NCBI GenBank assembly: GCA_029246415.1 | Contig: JAQWNF010000024.1 | Coordinates: forward strand, 1 to 64,000 | DNA length: 64,000 nucleotides | From: Glaciecola sp. | GTDB taxonomy: Bacteria > Pseudomonadota > Gammaproteobacteria > Enterobacterales > Alteromonadaceae | Direction: 5' to 3' | Shown: in pieces, positions 34,773 through 43,538 of the stretch | Position numbering within the stretch: the stretch's first letter is position 1 | Layout: each line of letters opens with the position of its first letter | Notes under the pieces: model-generated | The model's input: the letters and a program-made list of their open reading frames with translations, nothing else | Database searches by the model: none | What the model was told of the DNA's origin: nothing | Position numbers and translations under genes: made by a program

Positions 34773-35831
34773 TTATGTAGGTTTATGTGCAAATTTAGCT
34801 TCGGCTAACTGATTAGCAACCACATTGGTTCCAAGCTGCTGTACCTGAGCTAACTCAAATATTTGCGTCAATGTCGAACCAATCATTTCAATATGCGCTT
34901 TCATTTTCTCAGGCGTGCTGTCGACTTGTTGATGATGAATATCGATAATCCCTGCCGCGTTGATCACATAATCAGGCGCATAGGTTATGCCTTTGTTATG
35001 CAATGACTGGCCGAGATCTTCAGTTAATAATTGATTATTCGCAGCTCCTGCAATCACCTTGGCTTGGATCTGGTCTATGGTATCAGGGTTTATACTCGCT
35101 CCTAACGCACAAGGGGCAAAGACATCACAAGCTATTGCATGGATTTCATTTATATCCACTACTTGCGCGCCAAATTCTTGTTGCGCTCTAGCCACCGCAG
35201 GTTCAAATGTATCAGCAATGATTAACTTAGCTCCGGCATTATGTAAATGCTGTGCCAAACGATAGCCAACCTGCCCTACGCCTTGGATCGCAACGGTTAA
35301 CTCACTTAAATCTTTGCCTAATGCAAAATCAACGGCCGCTTTTAATCCAACAAACGTTCCGTAGGCAGTAGAAGGGGCGGGATTGCCATCAGATGGTTCG
35401 CCTTCATAGTTAAACTTTGCATTTAAACCGCCCGCATACTGGGTGTTTTCAGCCATTAAATGTACGTCACTGACCGCAATACCTGAATCTTCAGCAACAA
35501 TGTAACGTCCACCTAAAGACTCTACAAATGCACCCATTGCACGCATTTTTTCAGGAGATTTATCGGTATGAGTGTTGCCAATGATCACCGACTTACCCCC
35601 ACCCATTGGCAAATTGGCCAACGCTGCTTTGTATGTCATCCCTTTAGCTAAGCGTAGTACATCGGTAATTGCCTCTTCGTCAGTGGCATAAGGATACATC
35701 CTACAACCGCCTAATGACGGACCTAAGTTAGTATTATGCACAGCAATAATGGCACGCAAACCCGAAACGGGATCTTGGTGAAATGCGACATATTCGTGAT
35801 TATCAAATGCCGAATGTTGAAACAGTGCCAT
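34773..35831 (-). CDS. Leucine dehydrogenase (Glu/Leu/Phe/Val dehydrogenase family)
   Basis: A 352-residue NAD-dependent oxidative deaminase that turns branched-chain amino acids into 2-oxo acids. N-terminal domain with substrate loop GPSLGGCRMYPY and catalytic Lys80 in LPMGGGKSVI, plus AEDSG; C-terminal Rossmann domain with VAIQGVGQVGYRLAQHL and the acidic IIADTFEP. The length and PMGGGK motif match leucine dehydrogenase rather than glutamate dehydrogenase. It is divergent from an Lrp/AsnC-type regulator whose shared promoter region has a perfect palindrome; control by that regulator is likely. AGGATAGG precedes the ATG. Confidence 0.92.
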   Translation of the reverse strand: MALFQHSAFDNHEYVAFHQDPVSGLRAIIAVHNTNLGPSLGGCRMYPYATDEEAITDVLRLAKGMTYKAALANLPMGGGKSVIIGNTHTDKSPEKMRAMGAFVESLGGRYIVAEDSGIAVSDVHLMAENTQYAGGLNAKFNYEGEPSDGNPAPSTAYGTFVGLKAAVDFALGKDLSELTVAIQGVGQVGYRLAQHLHNAGAKLIIADTFEPAVARAQQEFGAQVVDINEIHAIACDVFAPCALGASINPDTIDQIQAKVIAGAANNQLLTEDLGQSLHNKGITYAPDYVINAAGIIDIHHQQVDSTPEKMKAHIEMIGSTLTQIFELAQVQQLGTNVVANQLAEAKFAHKPT

Positions 35832-35967
35832 GACCTATCCTTTTGATTTTGATGATATATGTAGAGTGTTATATTCGATATGATACAAGAGATGCTAAGG
35901 ATAAGGATTGCTAAACGATTTGTGAAGTGTTTTTTTAGCGTAGTAAAGTATTGCACTCATCATTATT

Positions 35968-35985
35968 TTAGGATATATATCCTAA
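35968..35985. promoter_or_regulatory. 18-base perfect palindrome between leucine dehydrogenase and the Lrp-type gene
   Basis: TTAGGATATATATCCTAA lies 28 bases before the regulator ATG and 137 bases before the dehydrogenase ATG. Size, symmetry and AT-rich centre suit an Lrp/AsnC operator, so it may mediate autoregulation and control of the dehydrogenase. Confidence 0.55.
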
Positions 35986-36012
35986 CACTAAGAATAATAT
36001 AGAATACTCGTA

Positions 36013-36480
36013 ATGAAATTAGATAAGTTTGATCGTGAAATTTTGAGAGTGATGCAAAAAGATGCGACCATTTCTATGGCCGATTTAAGCCAAAAAGTCG
36101 GACTATCACACACCCCTTGTTGGCGTCGTGTTAAAAAAATGGAAGCCGATGGCCTGATCCGTCAAAAAGTCACCCTACTTGATTGTAAAAAACTCAATTT
36201 GGGCGTGTCTGTGTTTATCTATATCACCCTTAAAAATCATGATGGCGATTCGTTAACGGATTTTGAACAAGCCGTGCAAGAAATTGATGCTATCGTAGAG
36301 TGCCACACGACGAGTGGTGAAAAAGATTATTTGTTGAAAGTCATCGTCGAGAGTATTGAAGAATACGAACAACTATTGAAATCGACACTGACGCACCTAC
36401 CTTGCGTAGAACACGTCAGCTCGACATTTGCAATGAAACAGGTCAAAAACACGACCGAGTTACCGATCAAGCGACTTTAG
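36013..36480 (+). CDS. Lrp/AsnC-family transcriptional regulator
   Basis: A 155-residue regulator. The N-terminal winged HTH DREILRVMQKDATISMADLS ... VGLSHTPCWRRVKKMEADGL is diagnostic, and the C-terminal RAM/ACT ligand domain contains SGEKDYLLKVIVESIEEYEQ. It is likely a local regulator responding to an amino acid, with leucine dehydrogenase as the divergent neighbour. Its stop overlaps the tyrR stop by four bases in convergent orientation, so transcripts must overlap. The sequence does not match the global Lrp closely (SHTPCWRR rather than SPTPCLER), so a specialised paralogue is inferred. Confidence 0.92.
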   Translation: MKLDKFDREILRVMQKDATISMADLSQKVGLSHTPCWRRVKKMEADGLIRQKVTLLDCKKLNLGVSVFIYITLKNHDGDSLTDFEQAVQEIDAIVECHTTSGEKDYLLKVIVESIEEYEQLLKSTLTHLPCVEHVSSTFAMKQVKNTTELPIKRL

Positions 36481-38033
36481 ATTTTAACTGTCGCTTTATT
36501 GATCCCATATTCGCGCAGTTTGTTAGCAATAGCGGTATGGGATAATCCTAATTTACGTGCTAATTGCCGCGTACTCGGATAAGACGGATAGAGTTTTTTC
36601 AGTAAGTCTTTTTCAAACTTCTTCACTTCTTGGTCCAAGGTCCCTTCAAAGTTTTCGTCGATATAGCTCACTGTGGTCGCACATGACGGTAAATGAATAT
36701 GCTCTTTGGTAATTTCATTACCCTCTAACAATGTCAACGCACGATATAACGCATTTTGTAATTGACGCACATTACCCGGCCACGGATAAGTATTTAGATA
36801 GTCCACGCAAGACTTGCTCAACTTAGCAATATTACGGCCTAACTTAACACAATGTTGTTTCAAAAATGCTTCCGTTAACGGCATGATATCTTGTTTACGC
36901 TCCCGTAATGCAGGAATCACTAAACTTAACACATTCAAACGGTAGTATAGATCTTGACGAAAACGCCCAGACTCGACTAATAATCCGAGATCTTTGCTAG
37001 TCGTACACATAAATCTCACGTCTACGGCAATGGCTGCCTCATCGCCAACTCGACGAAACTCAGCATCTTCAATAACACGTAATAGTTTGCCTTGTAACTC
37101 TGGAGACATATCAGCAACTTCATCGAGTAATAGAGTGCCGCCTTGGGCTTGTTCTAACAAACCTTGTTTAGCTTTAGTGTTGCCAAAGTCATTTGCTGCG
37201 CTGCCGAATAGCTCGGTCTCCGCGATATCGTCAGTCATAGTAGCGCAATTTAGTGATAAAAACGGCCCCTCCGCTCGACTTGATGCCTCATGACATGAAC
37301 GCGCGATGAGTTCTTTACCGGTACCTGTCTCACCAAAAATTAATAATGGGCCATCTAGGTCGGCCATGCGGCTAGCGTCATTAACCACCTTGCGCATCGC
37401 TAGGGAATTAGCATGAAACTTATCAAAGCTTTCTGCTTCTTTTTTATGAAAGGTATTAAACTGCTGGCCTAAACGTAATTCTGATTTAAGAATAATGACA
37501 GCACCTGCCAATATCTCTTGCCCGTCACTATCTGGTACCGTAACAGGTAAAATATCAGCAATATAGTCTTGTTGTACAAATTTGACTTTTTGCGTTTGTG
37601 CCAGTGTTTCTTTACTGTCGAGCCATTTTTCAAACTTGAAACCAGACACCCATTCTTCAATTTCTGCTTGGTCGAGTAAATCTACATCGTTATCTACACT
37701 AAATTTGGCGGCGTCGTTAAATAAAACAATACGGCCTTTGGTATCTATCGAGAAAACTGGGTCTGGCATAGTTTGGATCATGGCGCGCAGTTCGTTACGT
37801 TCGCGCTCTATTGGCATATATAAGGTGGTTTTGACATCGTCAATCCCATCTATACGCCTGATTTTAGGCATAAACTGTTGGAAATCGGCAAAATCAATAT
37901 TTGGAAAACTCAAGTAAATCTTACCTGATTCATTGATTTCTATGCCGCGTAAATCAATTTGATGAGAGCGCAAAAGCTCCAATACATCTTGCGCAATCCC
38001 CAATCTATCTTGACAACTAATCTCTAAACGCAT
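36477..38033 (-). CDS. tyrR: TyrR aromatic amino acid regulator
   Basis: A 518-residue regulator of aromatic amino acid genes. It starts MRLEISCQDRLGIAQDVLEL, an ACT domain (1-70), then PAS (MIQTMPDPVFSIDTKGRIVL), an AAA+ sigma-54-like core (GETGTGKELIARSCHEASS; TLLLDEVADMSPELQGKLLR) and a C-terminal HTH (STRQLARKLGLSHTAIANKL). The GAFTGA loop that contacts sigma-54 is absent (GSAANDFGNTKAK in that place), as in E. coli TyrR, which acts at sigma-70 promoters. The start at 38033 is chosen by alignment with TyrR; the frame opens further upstream at 38093. Confidence 0.93.
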   Translation of the reverse strand: MRLEISCQDRLGIAQDVLELLRSHQIDLRGIEINESGKIYLSFPNIDFADFQQFMPKIRRIDGIDDVKTTLYMPIERERNELRAMIQTMPDPVFSIDTKGRIVLFNDAAKFSVDNDVDLLDQAEIEEWVSGFKFEKWLDSKETLAQTQKVKFVQQDYIADILPVTVPDSDGQEILAGAVIILKSELRLGQQFNTFHKKEAESFDKFHANSLAMRKVVNDASRMADLDGPLLIFGETGTGKELIARSCHEASSRAEGPFLSLNCATMTDDIAETELFGSAANDFGNTKAKQGLLEQAQGGTLLLDEVADMSPELQGKLLRVIEDAEFRRVGDEAAIAVDVRFMCTTSKDLGLLVESGRFRQDLYYRLNVLSLVIPALRERKQDIMPLTEAFLKQHCVKLGRNIAKLSKSCVDYLNTYPWPGNVRQLQNALYRALTLLEGNEITKEHIHLPSCATTVSYIDENFEGTLDQEVKKFEKDLLKKLYPSYPSTRQLARKLGLSHTAIANKLREYGINKATVKI

Positions 38034-38111
38034 CAGTATTTTCTCACAGTAATTGTTATGTGATAGATACGCAGCGAGACTAGGTAGGATCAAAAAACCG
38101 CCAACAAATTG

Positions 38112-38552
38112 TTACAGCTTGCTCAGTTCGCGGTCTAATTGAAATGCTTTACTGGTGACATAGGTTTCTACATCGCGTAAACGGCGTTCACTATCATCAA
38201 AAATGGCTTTTACTTCATGGAATGCTTTTGATGGTGCTTGGCCTTTTTGCCATACTTTTTGTTTAACTGAAATTTTATGTTTAGCATTTGGATACCAGCC
38301 TTTGCCGATATTCCCTTCCATACCGACCACGTTACTCGTATCTACCGTAATATGATCCGGTCGGGTGTCTAAAATAAACCAACAAGCGATATAAGCGACG
38401 ATAACAAAGGGGCCGGCCAATAAGAAAAACGCAGTCACTGTTAATACGCGCGCCAACCAAGTTTCAATCCCAAAATAATCAGCAATCCCAGAGCAAACTC
38501 CAGCGATGCGTTTATCATCTGGGTTGCGGTATAAACCTTTTACAGTATTCAT
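38112..38552 (-). CDS. pspC: Phage shock protein C
   Basis: A 146-residue membrane protein with a PspC domain: KGLYRNPDDKRIAGVCSGIA, DYFGIETWLARVLTVTAFFL and ACWFILDTRP, including two hydrophobic segments. With PspB it senses envelope damage and draws PspA to the membrane. ATG at 38552 overlaps the pspB stop (ATGA); an in-frame ATG five codons earlier exists. The C-terminal tail is charged and partly coiled (SERRLRDVETYVTSKAFQLD). Last gene of pspABC. Confidence 0.92.
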   Translation of the reverse strand: MNTVKGLYRNPDDKRIAGVCSGIADYFGIETWLARVLTVTAFFLLAGPFVIVAYIACWFILDTRPDHITVDTSNVVGMEGNIGKGWYPNAKHKISVKQKVWQKGQAPSKAFHEVKAIFDDSERRLRDVETYVTSKAFQLDRELSKL

Positions 38553-38788
38553 ACTTTTTGTCTCCATTGTGGTGCTTCTGAATCAAGGATCGTCTCAAGA
38601 GTGTTAATCCGCTCCGACATTTTCTCCGCTTTATCCGCTAACATTTGTAGATCTTTAAAATCGTTCTCGGACAAGCCCTTATTGATTTGACGTTTACCTC
38701 GATAATGTAAAATTAACCAAGTCGGTGCCACAAATAACATAAACAAAATCATGGGGACGCCGACGGCTACTATAAAAAATTCTTCCAT
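38549..38788 (-). CDS. pspB: Phage shock protein B
   Basis: A 79-residue protein with one N-terminal membrane helix (FFIVAVGVPMILFMLFVAPT), LILHYRGKRQ, and a short coiled coil ending in WRQKV. It is the usual partner of PspC in sensing membrane stress. It lies 72 bases below pspA and overlaps pspC by four bases. Confidence 0.92.
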   Translation of the reverse strand: MEEFFIVAVGVPMILFMLFVAPTWLILHYRGKRQINKGLSENDFKDLQMLADKAEKMSERINTLETILDSEAPQWRQKV

Positions 38789-38860
38789 TATCTTTTCCTC
38801 TTTGTATCTTTAAATATCTAAGTTGGTGCATGTGTTAGTTAAAGCAGAGCGCCGAGGCGC

Positions 38861-39535
38861 TTATTCTGCTGTTTTTGCTTTTTTCGCTAATTGCGCTTTT
38901 AATGCCGCTAGTTCGTCTTCGACTTTATCATCGGCTTGTAACTCAGCAAATTCATCATTGAGTGACTTTTTACCTAAGTCATAAGACTCGACTTGCGCTT
39001 CAATATCATTGATTTTGCGCTCATACTGCTCAAATCGTCCCATCGCATCTTCTACCTTAGAGCTATCTAAGGTCTTTTTCACATCCAAACGTGATGTTGC
39101 CGTAGATTGACGCAACAAGATTGTTTTTTGGCGCGCTTTGGCATCCGCTAATTTCTCTTGCAATTGCCCTGTTTCTAATTGTAGCTTAGATAATTGCGTA
39201 TCGATATTATCTAACTCATTAGTTAATACAGCAGCGGTATCGTTACACTTGCTGCGTTCTTGCAATGCAGCTCGAGCGAGATCTTCACGCTCTTTAGTGA
39301 TCGCTAATTCCGCTTTTGCAGACCAATCATTGGCTTGAAATTGCAACTTATCAATCTGCATTTGAATGTCTTTTTTGGTGGCGATAGTTTTAGCTGATGC
39401 AGAACGTACCTCAACCAATGTATCTTCCATCTCTTGAATAATTAGGCGAACCATTTTTTCAGGATCTTCAGCCTTGTCTAATAACGCATTGATATTAGAA
39501 TTAATAATATCGGTAAAACGTGAAAATATACTCAT
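38861..39535 (-). CDS. pspA: Phage shock protein A
   Basis: A 224-residue peripheral membrane protein of the PspA/IM30 (ESCRT-III-like) family: MSIFSRFTDIINSNINALLD with the amphipathic membrane-binding helix, EDPEKMVRLIIQEMEDTLVE, and long alpha-helical coiled coil. It binds and inhibits PspF in the absence of stress and stabilises damaged membranes when released. It is preceded by a sigma-54 promoter (39568-39584) and lies divergent from pspF, the normal psp layout. Confidence 0.95.
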   Translation of the reverse strand: MSIFSRFTDIINSNINALLDKAEDPEKMVRLIIQEMEDTLVEVRSASAKTIATKKDIQMQIDKLQFQANDWSAKAELAITKEREDLARAALQERSKCNDTAAVLTNELDNIDTQLSKLQLETGQLQEKLADAKARQKTILLRQSTATSRLDVKKTLDSSKVEDAMGRFEQYERKINDIEAQVESYDLGKKSLNDEFAELQADDKVEDELAALKAQLAKKAKTAE

Positions 39536-39567
39536 AAGTTACTCCTAATTGAATTACATAGATTACA

Positions 39568-39584
39568 TCCAACTATCGTGCCAA
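39568..39584 (-). promoter_or_regulatory. Sigma-54 promoter of pspABC
   Basis: On the minus strand TTGGCACG, four bases, TTGGA matches the -24/-12 consensus TGGCAC-N5-TTGC at every position but the -12 C, where G replaces it. It lies 33 bases above the pspA ATG and in the divergent region with pspF, whose binding sites should be further upstream. Confidence 0.75.
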
Positions 39585-39709
39585 CTCACCGATATTCGCT
39601 AACCCATTGATAATAGTCAATAAATAAAAAAACAAAAACTATTCGCCTTTTTACCCATTAATGAATTACACTAATATTTAGTCTAAATGACCAAATCATA
39701 AGGTTACCC

Positions 39710-40846
39710 ATGAGTCGCTTTCGCAAACAAGATAATTTGATCGGCCAAGCCAATGTGTTTTTAGAGGTACTTGAGCAAATATCACAAATCGCACCACTAA
39801 ATAAACCCGTGTTAGTGATTGGTGAGCGCGGTACAGGTAAAGAGCTCATCGCGGCGCGTTTACATTATCTTTCGACCCGTTGGGATCAGCATTACCAAAA
39901 ACTCAATTGCGCAGCGTTAAACGAAAGCTTACTCGAAAGTGAATTATTTGGCTACGAGGCTGGTGCTTTTACCGGAGCGAGTAAACGTCGTGAGGGACGC
40001 TTTGAAGTCGCGAATAATGGCACGTTATTTTTAGATGAATTAGCCAATACCTCAGCGATGATCCAAGAAAAACTCCTTCGCGTGGTGGAATACGGAGAAT
40101 TTGAACGCGTCGGTGGCTCTAAAACCGTCAAAGTCGATGTGCGTTTAATCGCTGCCACCAACGAAGATCTGCCAACACTCGCTGCCAATGGAGAATTTAG
40201 AGCGGATTTATTAGACCGTTTGGCCTTTGACGTAATCACCATCCCGCCTCTACGCGAACGCCCTGAAGATATTATGATTTTGGCTGAACAATTTGCCATC
40301 AACATGGCACGAGAATTAGAAATGGAGTTATTTAGCGGCTTCAGTAGTAAAGCCCAAGATACCTTAATGCAATATGCCTGGCCAGGTAATGTTCGGGAAC
40401 TAAAAAATGTCGTAGAACGCGCGGTGTATCGCAACAACAATGCCCACGTACCAGTGCACAACATAGTGCTTGACCCATTCGAATCAGCATTTCGCCCGCA
40501 GCAACGAATAAAGGTCGCGACTCCACAGATCTCAGGTGGCGTTAATGAAAATCAAATCAATGAACCATTACCAGCGACCCAATTTGCGCCCAGTGATACA
40601 AATAGTATGCATCAGCCGTTGACATCCACTAGCCAACCGGCTCACAATAGCGCTTCAATGGTGTTCCCTTTAGATTTAAAAGCCCGTTCTCAGGCATTTG
40701 AAATTGATATGATCAAACAAGCTTTAAAAGACAGTCAATACAACCAAAAGAAAACCGCTGAAAAGTTATCATTAACCTATCACCAACTGCGTGGGTATTT
40801 AAAAAAATACAGCCTGTTAGATGAAGGCCAAGAGAGTCATTCATGA
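39710..40846 (+). CDS. pspF: PspF, sigma-54 activator of the psp operon
   Basis: Enhancer-binding AAA+ protein lacking an N-terminal receiver domain: MSRFRKQDNLIGQANVFLEV, Walker A GERGTGKELIA, GAFTGA loop at residues 85-90 (sigma-54 contact), Walker B GTLFLDELANTS and RELKNVVERAVYR, then a C-terminal Fis-type HTH (QKKTAEKLSLTYHQLRGYLK). At 378 residues it is longer than E. coli PspF (about 325) because of an extended Q/N/P-rich linker before the HTH. It is repressed by PspA binding. Its stop overlaps the sapA start by four bases (ATGA), making a pspF-sap transcript. Confidence 0.95.
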   Translation: MSRFRKQDNLIGQANVFLEVLEQISQIAPLNKPVLVIGERGTGKELIAARLHYLSTRWDQHYQKLNCAALNESLLESELFGYEAGAFTGASKRREGRFEVANNGTLFLDELANTSAMIQEKLLRVVEYGEFERVGGSKTVKVDVRLIAATNEDLPTLAANGEFRADLLDRLAFDVITIPPLRERPEDIMILAEQFAINMARELEMELFSGFSSKAQDTLMQYAWPGNVRELKNVVERAVYRNNNAHVPVHNIVLDPFESAFRPQQRIKVATPQISGGVNENQINEPLPATQFAPSDTNSMHQPLTSTSQPAHNSASMVFPLDLKARSQAFEIDMIKQALKDSQYNQKKTAEKLSLTYHQLRGYLKKYSLLDEGQESHS

Positions 40847-42519
40847 GCGTATTGCTTGATCGGCTTACCAGTGTTTATCCACCTTTAGCTTTGCTGCTAT
40901 CAGCACTGCTAATGCTTAGCCTAGGTGGATGCACCGATGCAAAAATCGACTCGAGTATATCTGGCAAAGCCCCTGCAGGTGTTATTTATTGCTCTGAGAG
41001 TAATCCAAGTTATTTTAATCCTCAACTCGACACATCTTCGACAACCGCAGATGTCAGTGCCCATCAAATCTATAGTCGTTTATTAGAATTTGACCCTAAT
41101 ACGGGACGCATTCAACCTGGATTAGCTAGCAGCTGGCTCGTTTCTGATGATGGCCTAACCTATACCTTTCAGCTACGCCGTAATGTAAAATTTCACAACA
41201 CGAATTATTTTACGCCTACGCGTAATTTTAACGCTGATGATGTTATTTTCAGTTTTCAACGTTGGTTAGATGACGCTCATCCTTATCACGATGTAAATAA
41301 TGCAACCTATCCCTATTTTTCCAGCCTTAATTTATCCAAAACTATCGCCAGCATTGACCGCATCAATGGCTACCGCATTGAAATTAAGTTATTTGAACGT
41401 GATTCTTCATTCTTAGCTAACTTAGCGACGGATTTTGCGGTGATTTTATCCCAGCAATATGGCGAATATTTACTGGTCAATCAACAACCTGAAAACATTG
41501 ATTTTTACCCTATAGGTACCGGCCCGTTCAGATTTGACGAATATCGTAAAAACCAATTTATCCGTTTGCTACCGCATTTAGAATATTGGAAAGATGTGGA
41601 TTTGGCCGATCAACTGATTTATGACATTACTCCTTCAAGCTCAATTCGCTTTGCGAAACTACGCACGGGCGAATGTGACAGTATTGCTTATCCTTCTCAA
41701 GCTGAAATCACAATTATGCAAGCAGATCCCAATATTGTGGTGCAAGAAGCGCCAGGTCTCAATGTTGGATTTTGGGCATTTAATACTGCCAAAGCGCCGT
41801 TTGATCGAGCCGATGTACGCCGTGGATTAGCCTTGGCAATTGATAAAAACTCCATTCTCGATGCAGTGTATTTCAATTCAGCTTCCCGTGCGCGCTCACT
41901 GATCCCACCATCGTCATGGGCATACAACACTGACATCAAAGAAATTAATTACAACCCAATGCGAGCCCGTGAACTGTTAGATAAGGCAGGGATCCCGAAA
42001 GGGTTTAGAATGACTATTTGGGCTATGCCAGTGGTGCGCGCATATAACCCCGATGCCGAACGTATGGCGCAGTTAATCAAAAGCTATCTTGCTGCAGTCG
42101 ATATTGATGCCACGATTGTGACTTATGATTGGAACACCTTCCGTGACAAACTTAGCCAAGGCGAACATGATAGTGTGCTGATCGGCTGGTCAGCTGACAA
42201 TGGCGATCCCGATAACTTCTATCGCCCATTGCTGAGCTGTGACGCCATTCCATCAGGCACCAATCGAGCGATGTGGTGTAACCCTGAATTTGATGCACTC
42301 GTTAACTCCGCGATTAAAATATCTGACGAAGATAAACGTGCTATTTTGTATGCCAAAGCAAACAATATGATCGCCCAAGAAATGCCGTTATTGCCCATCG
42401 CCCATGCTAATCGTTATCAAGTGAAAAATGCAGCGTTACAAGGTTTGACGATCAATCCTTATGGTAGTATCCGCTTTGAAGGTGTCATCAAAACCTTGCC
42501 TGAGGTACAGCGACCATGA
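40843..42519 (+). CDS. sapA: SapA-type peptide-binding lipoprotein
   Basis: A family 5 periplasmic solute-binding protein of 558 residues. The hydrophobic N-terminus ends LSLGGC, so Cys30 is a lipobox cysteine; soluble SapA of enterobacteria is not usually lipidated, which is a difference worth noting. Domain signatures are PQLDTSSTTADVSAHQIYSR, IGTGPFRFDEYRKNQFIRL and WDNTFRDKL-like (YDWNTFRDKLSQGEHDSVLI). It likely captures cationic peptides or haem for the SapBCDF transporter. It begins inside the pspF stop codon. Confidence 0.9.
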   Translation: MSVLLDRLTSVYPPLALLLSALLMLSLGGCTDAKIDSSISGKAPAGVIYCSESNPSYFNPQLDTSSTTADVSAHQIYSRLLEFDPNTGRIQPGLASSWLVSDDGLTYTFQLRRNVKFHNTNYFTPTRNFNADDVIFSFQRWLDDAHPYHDVNNATYPYFSSLNLSKTIASIDRINGYRIEIKLFERDSSFLANLATDFAVILSQQYGEYLLVNQQPENIDFYPIGTGPFRFDEYRKNQFIRLLPHLEYWKDVDLADQLIYDITPSSSIRFAKLRTGECDSIAYPSQAEITIMQADPNIVVQEAPGLNVGFWAFNTAKAPFDRADVRRGLALAIDKNSILDAVYFNSASRARSLIPPSSWAYNTDIKEINYNPMRARELLDKAGIPKGFRMTIWAMPVVRAYNPDAERMAQLIKSYLAAVDIDATIVTYDWNTFRDKLSQGEHDSVLIGWSADNGDPDNFYRPLLSCDAIPSGTNRAMWCNPEFDALVNSAIKISDEDKRAILYAKANNMIAQEMPLLPIAHANRYQVKNAALQGLTINPYGSIRFEGVIKTLPEVQRP

Positions 42520-43538
42520 TCACGACGTTAATCCGCTATTTCAATCTAACGTTTTTAACTTTACTAATACTGGTGATGTTATCGTTTGGGTTGGCGTATT
42601 TTTTTCCAGGTGATCCGCTTACTAATTTGCTGGGAACCGATATTTTACCAAGCCAGCCCATCTTAATGCTGACGAGTCAACAAACCAATATTTTCATGCA
42701 GTTTTGGTACTACGTGCAAGCATTACTCGCAGGTGAATGGGGCGTCAGTTTTGCTACAGGTAAACCCTTATATCAAGATATTATGCGCTTGTTGCCGGCA
42801 ACATTAGAATTAAGCGTGTATGCGGTAACGGTCGCGTTATTATTTGGCATCCCATTAGGATTTTTGGCTGGTATGAATTACCACAAAAAAATCGATAACA
42901 TCTTCATGTCTTCTAGCATGATCATGTATTCATTCCCTGTATTTTGGCTAGCATTATTACTGATTCTATTGATCAGCTTACAAGCACAATGGTTACCTAT
43001 GTCTGGGCGCTTAAGTTTGTTGTTTAATGTGCCTCACTACAGTGGGTTTATCTTAGTGGATATTTTGGTATCCGATATTGAAAACAAGCGCTTTGCATTT
43101 AACAATGCGTTACAACATCTAATTTTGCCGACTTTATCGGTCGCATTTATCGCATTTGCGGTATTCTTACGCACCACAAGACGAGCTGTAGCTGATGTAT
43201 ACCAGGCTCAATATATTAAATCTGCGCAAACGCGCGGGTTACCTGCAACCACGATATTCTTTCGCCATGTGCTGCGCAATGCATTGTTGCCGGTATTGCC
43301 GATCCTCGCAGTACAAATTTCAACATTAGTCACTAATGTCATGATAGTAGAAACTATTTTTTCTTGGCCAGGTATAGGCGATTGGTTAATCCAAGCAATT
43401 TATGAGCGCGATTACCCCGCAATCCGCACCGGTATGCTATTAGTGTCGGTGGTGGTCGTGATTATTACCATGAGTTTAGAATGTATCAGTCAATTGATTG
43501 ATCCCACCCGAGATAGGTTTGCTTATGCTCGACGCTAA
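42516..43538 (+). CDS. sapB: SapB-type ABC permease
   Basis: A 340-residue inner-membrane permease with a hydrophobic N-terminus (YFNLTFLTLLILVMLSFGLA), DppB-type helices, and the EAA-type loop QYIKSAQTRGLPATTIFFRH close to the C-terminus, where it meets the ATPase. It starts with an ATGA overlap of the sapA stop. It pairs with SapC. Confidence 0.9.
   Translation: MITTLIRYFNLTFLTLLILVMLSFGLAYFFPGDPLTNLLGTDILPSQPILMLTSQQTNIFMQFWYYVQALLAGEWGVSFATGKPLYQDIMRLLPATLELSVYAVTVALLFGIPLGFLAGMNYHKKIDNIFMSSSMIMYSFPVFWLALLLILLISLQAQWLPMSGRLSLLFNVPHYSGFILVDILVSDIENKRFAFNNALQHLILPTLSVAFIAFAVFLRTTRRAVADVYQAQYIKSAQTRGLPATTIFFRHVLRNALLPVLPILAVQISTLVTNVMIVETIFSWPGIGDWLIQAIYERDYPAIRTGMLLVSVVVVIITMSLECISQLIDPTRDRFAYARR

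Noticed and set aside
36477-36480. Overlapping stops of the Lrp-type gene and tyrR as an antisense regulatory device
   Set aside because: A four-base convergent overlap is common in compact genomes and there is no further evidence.
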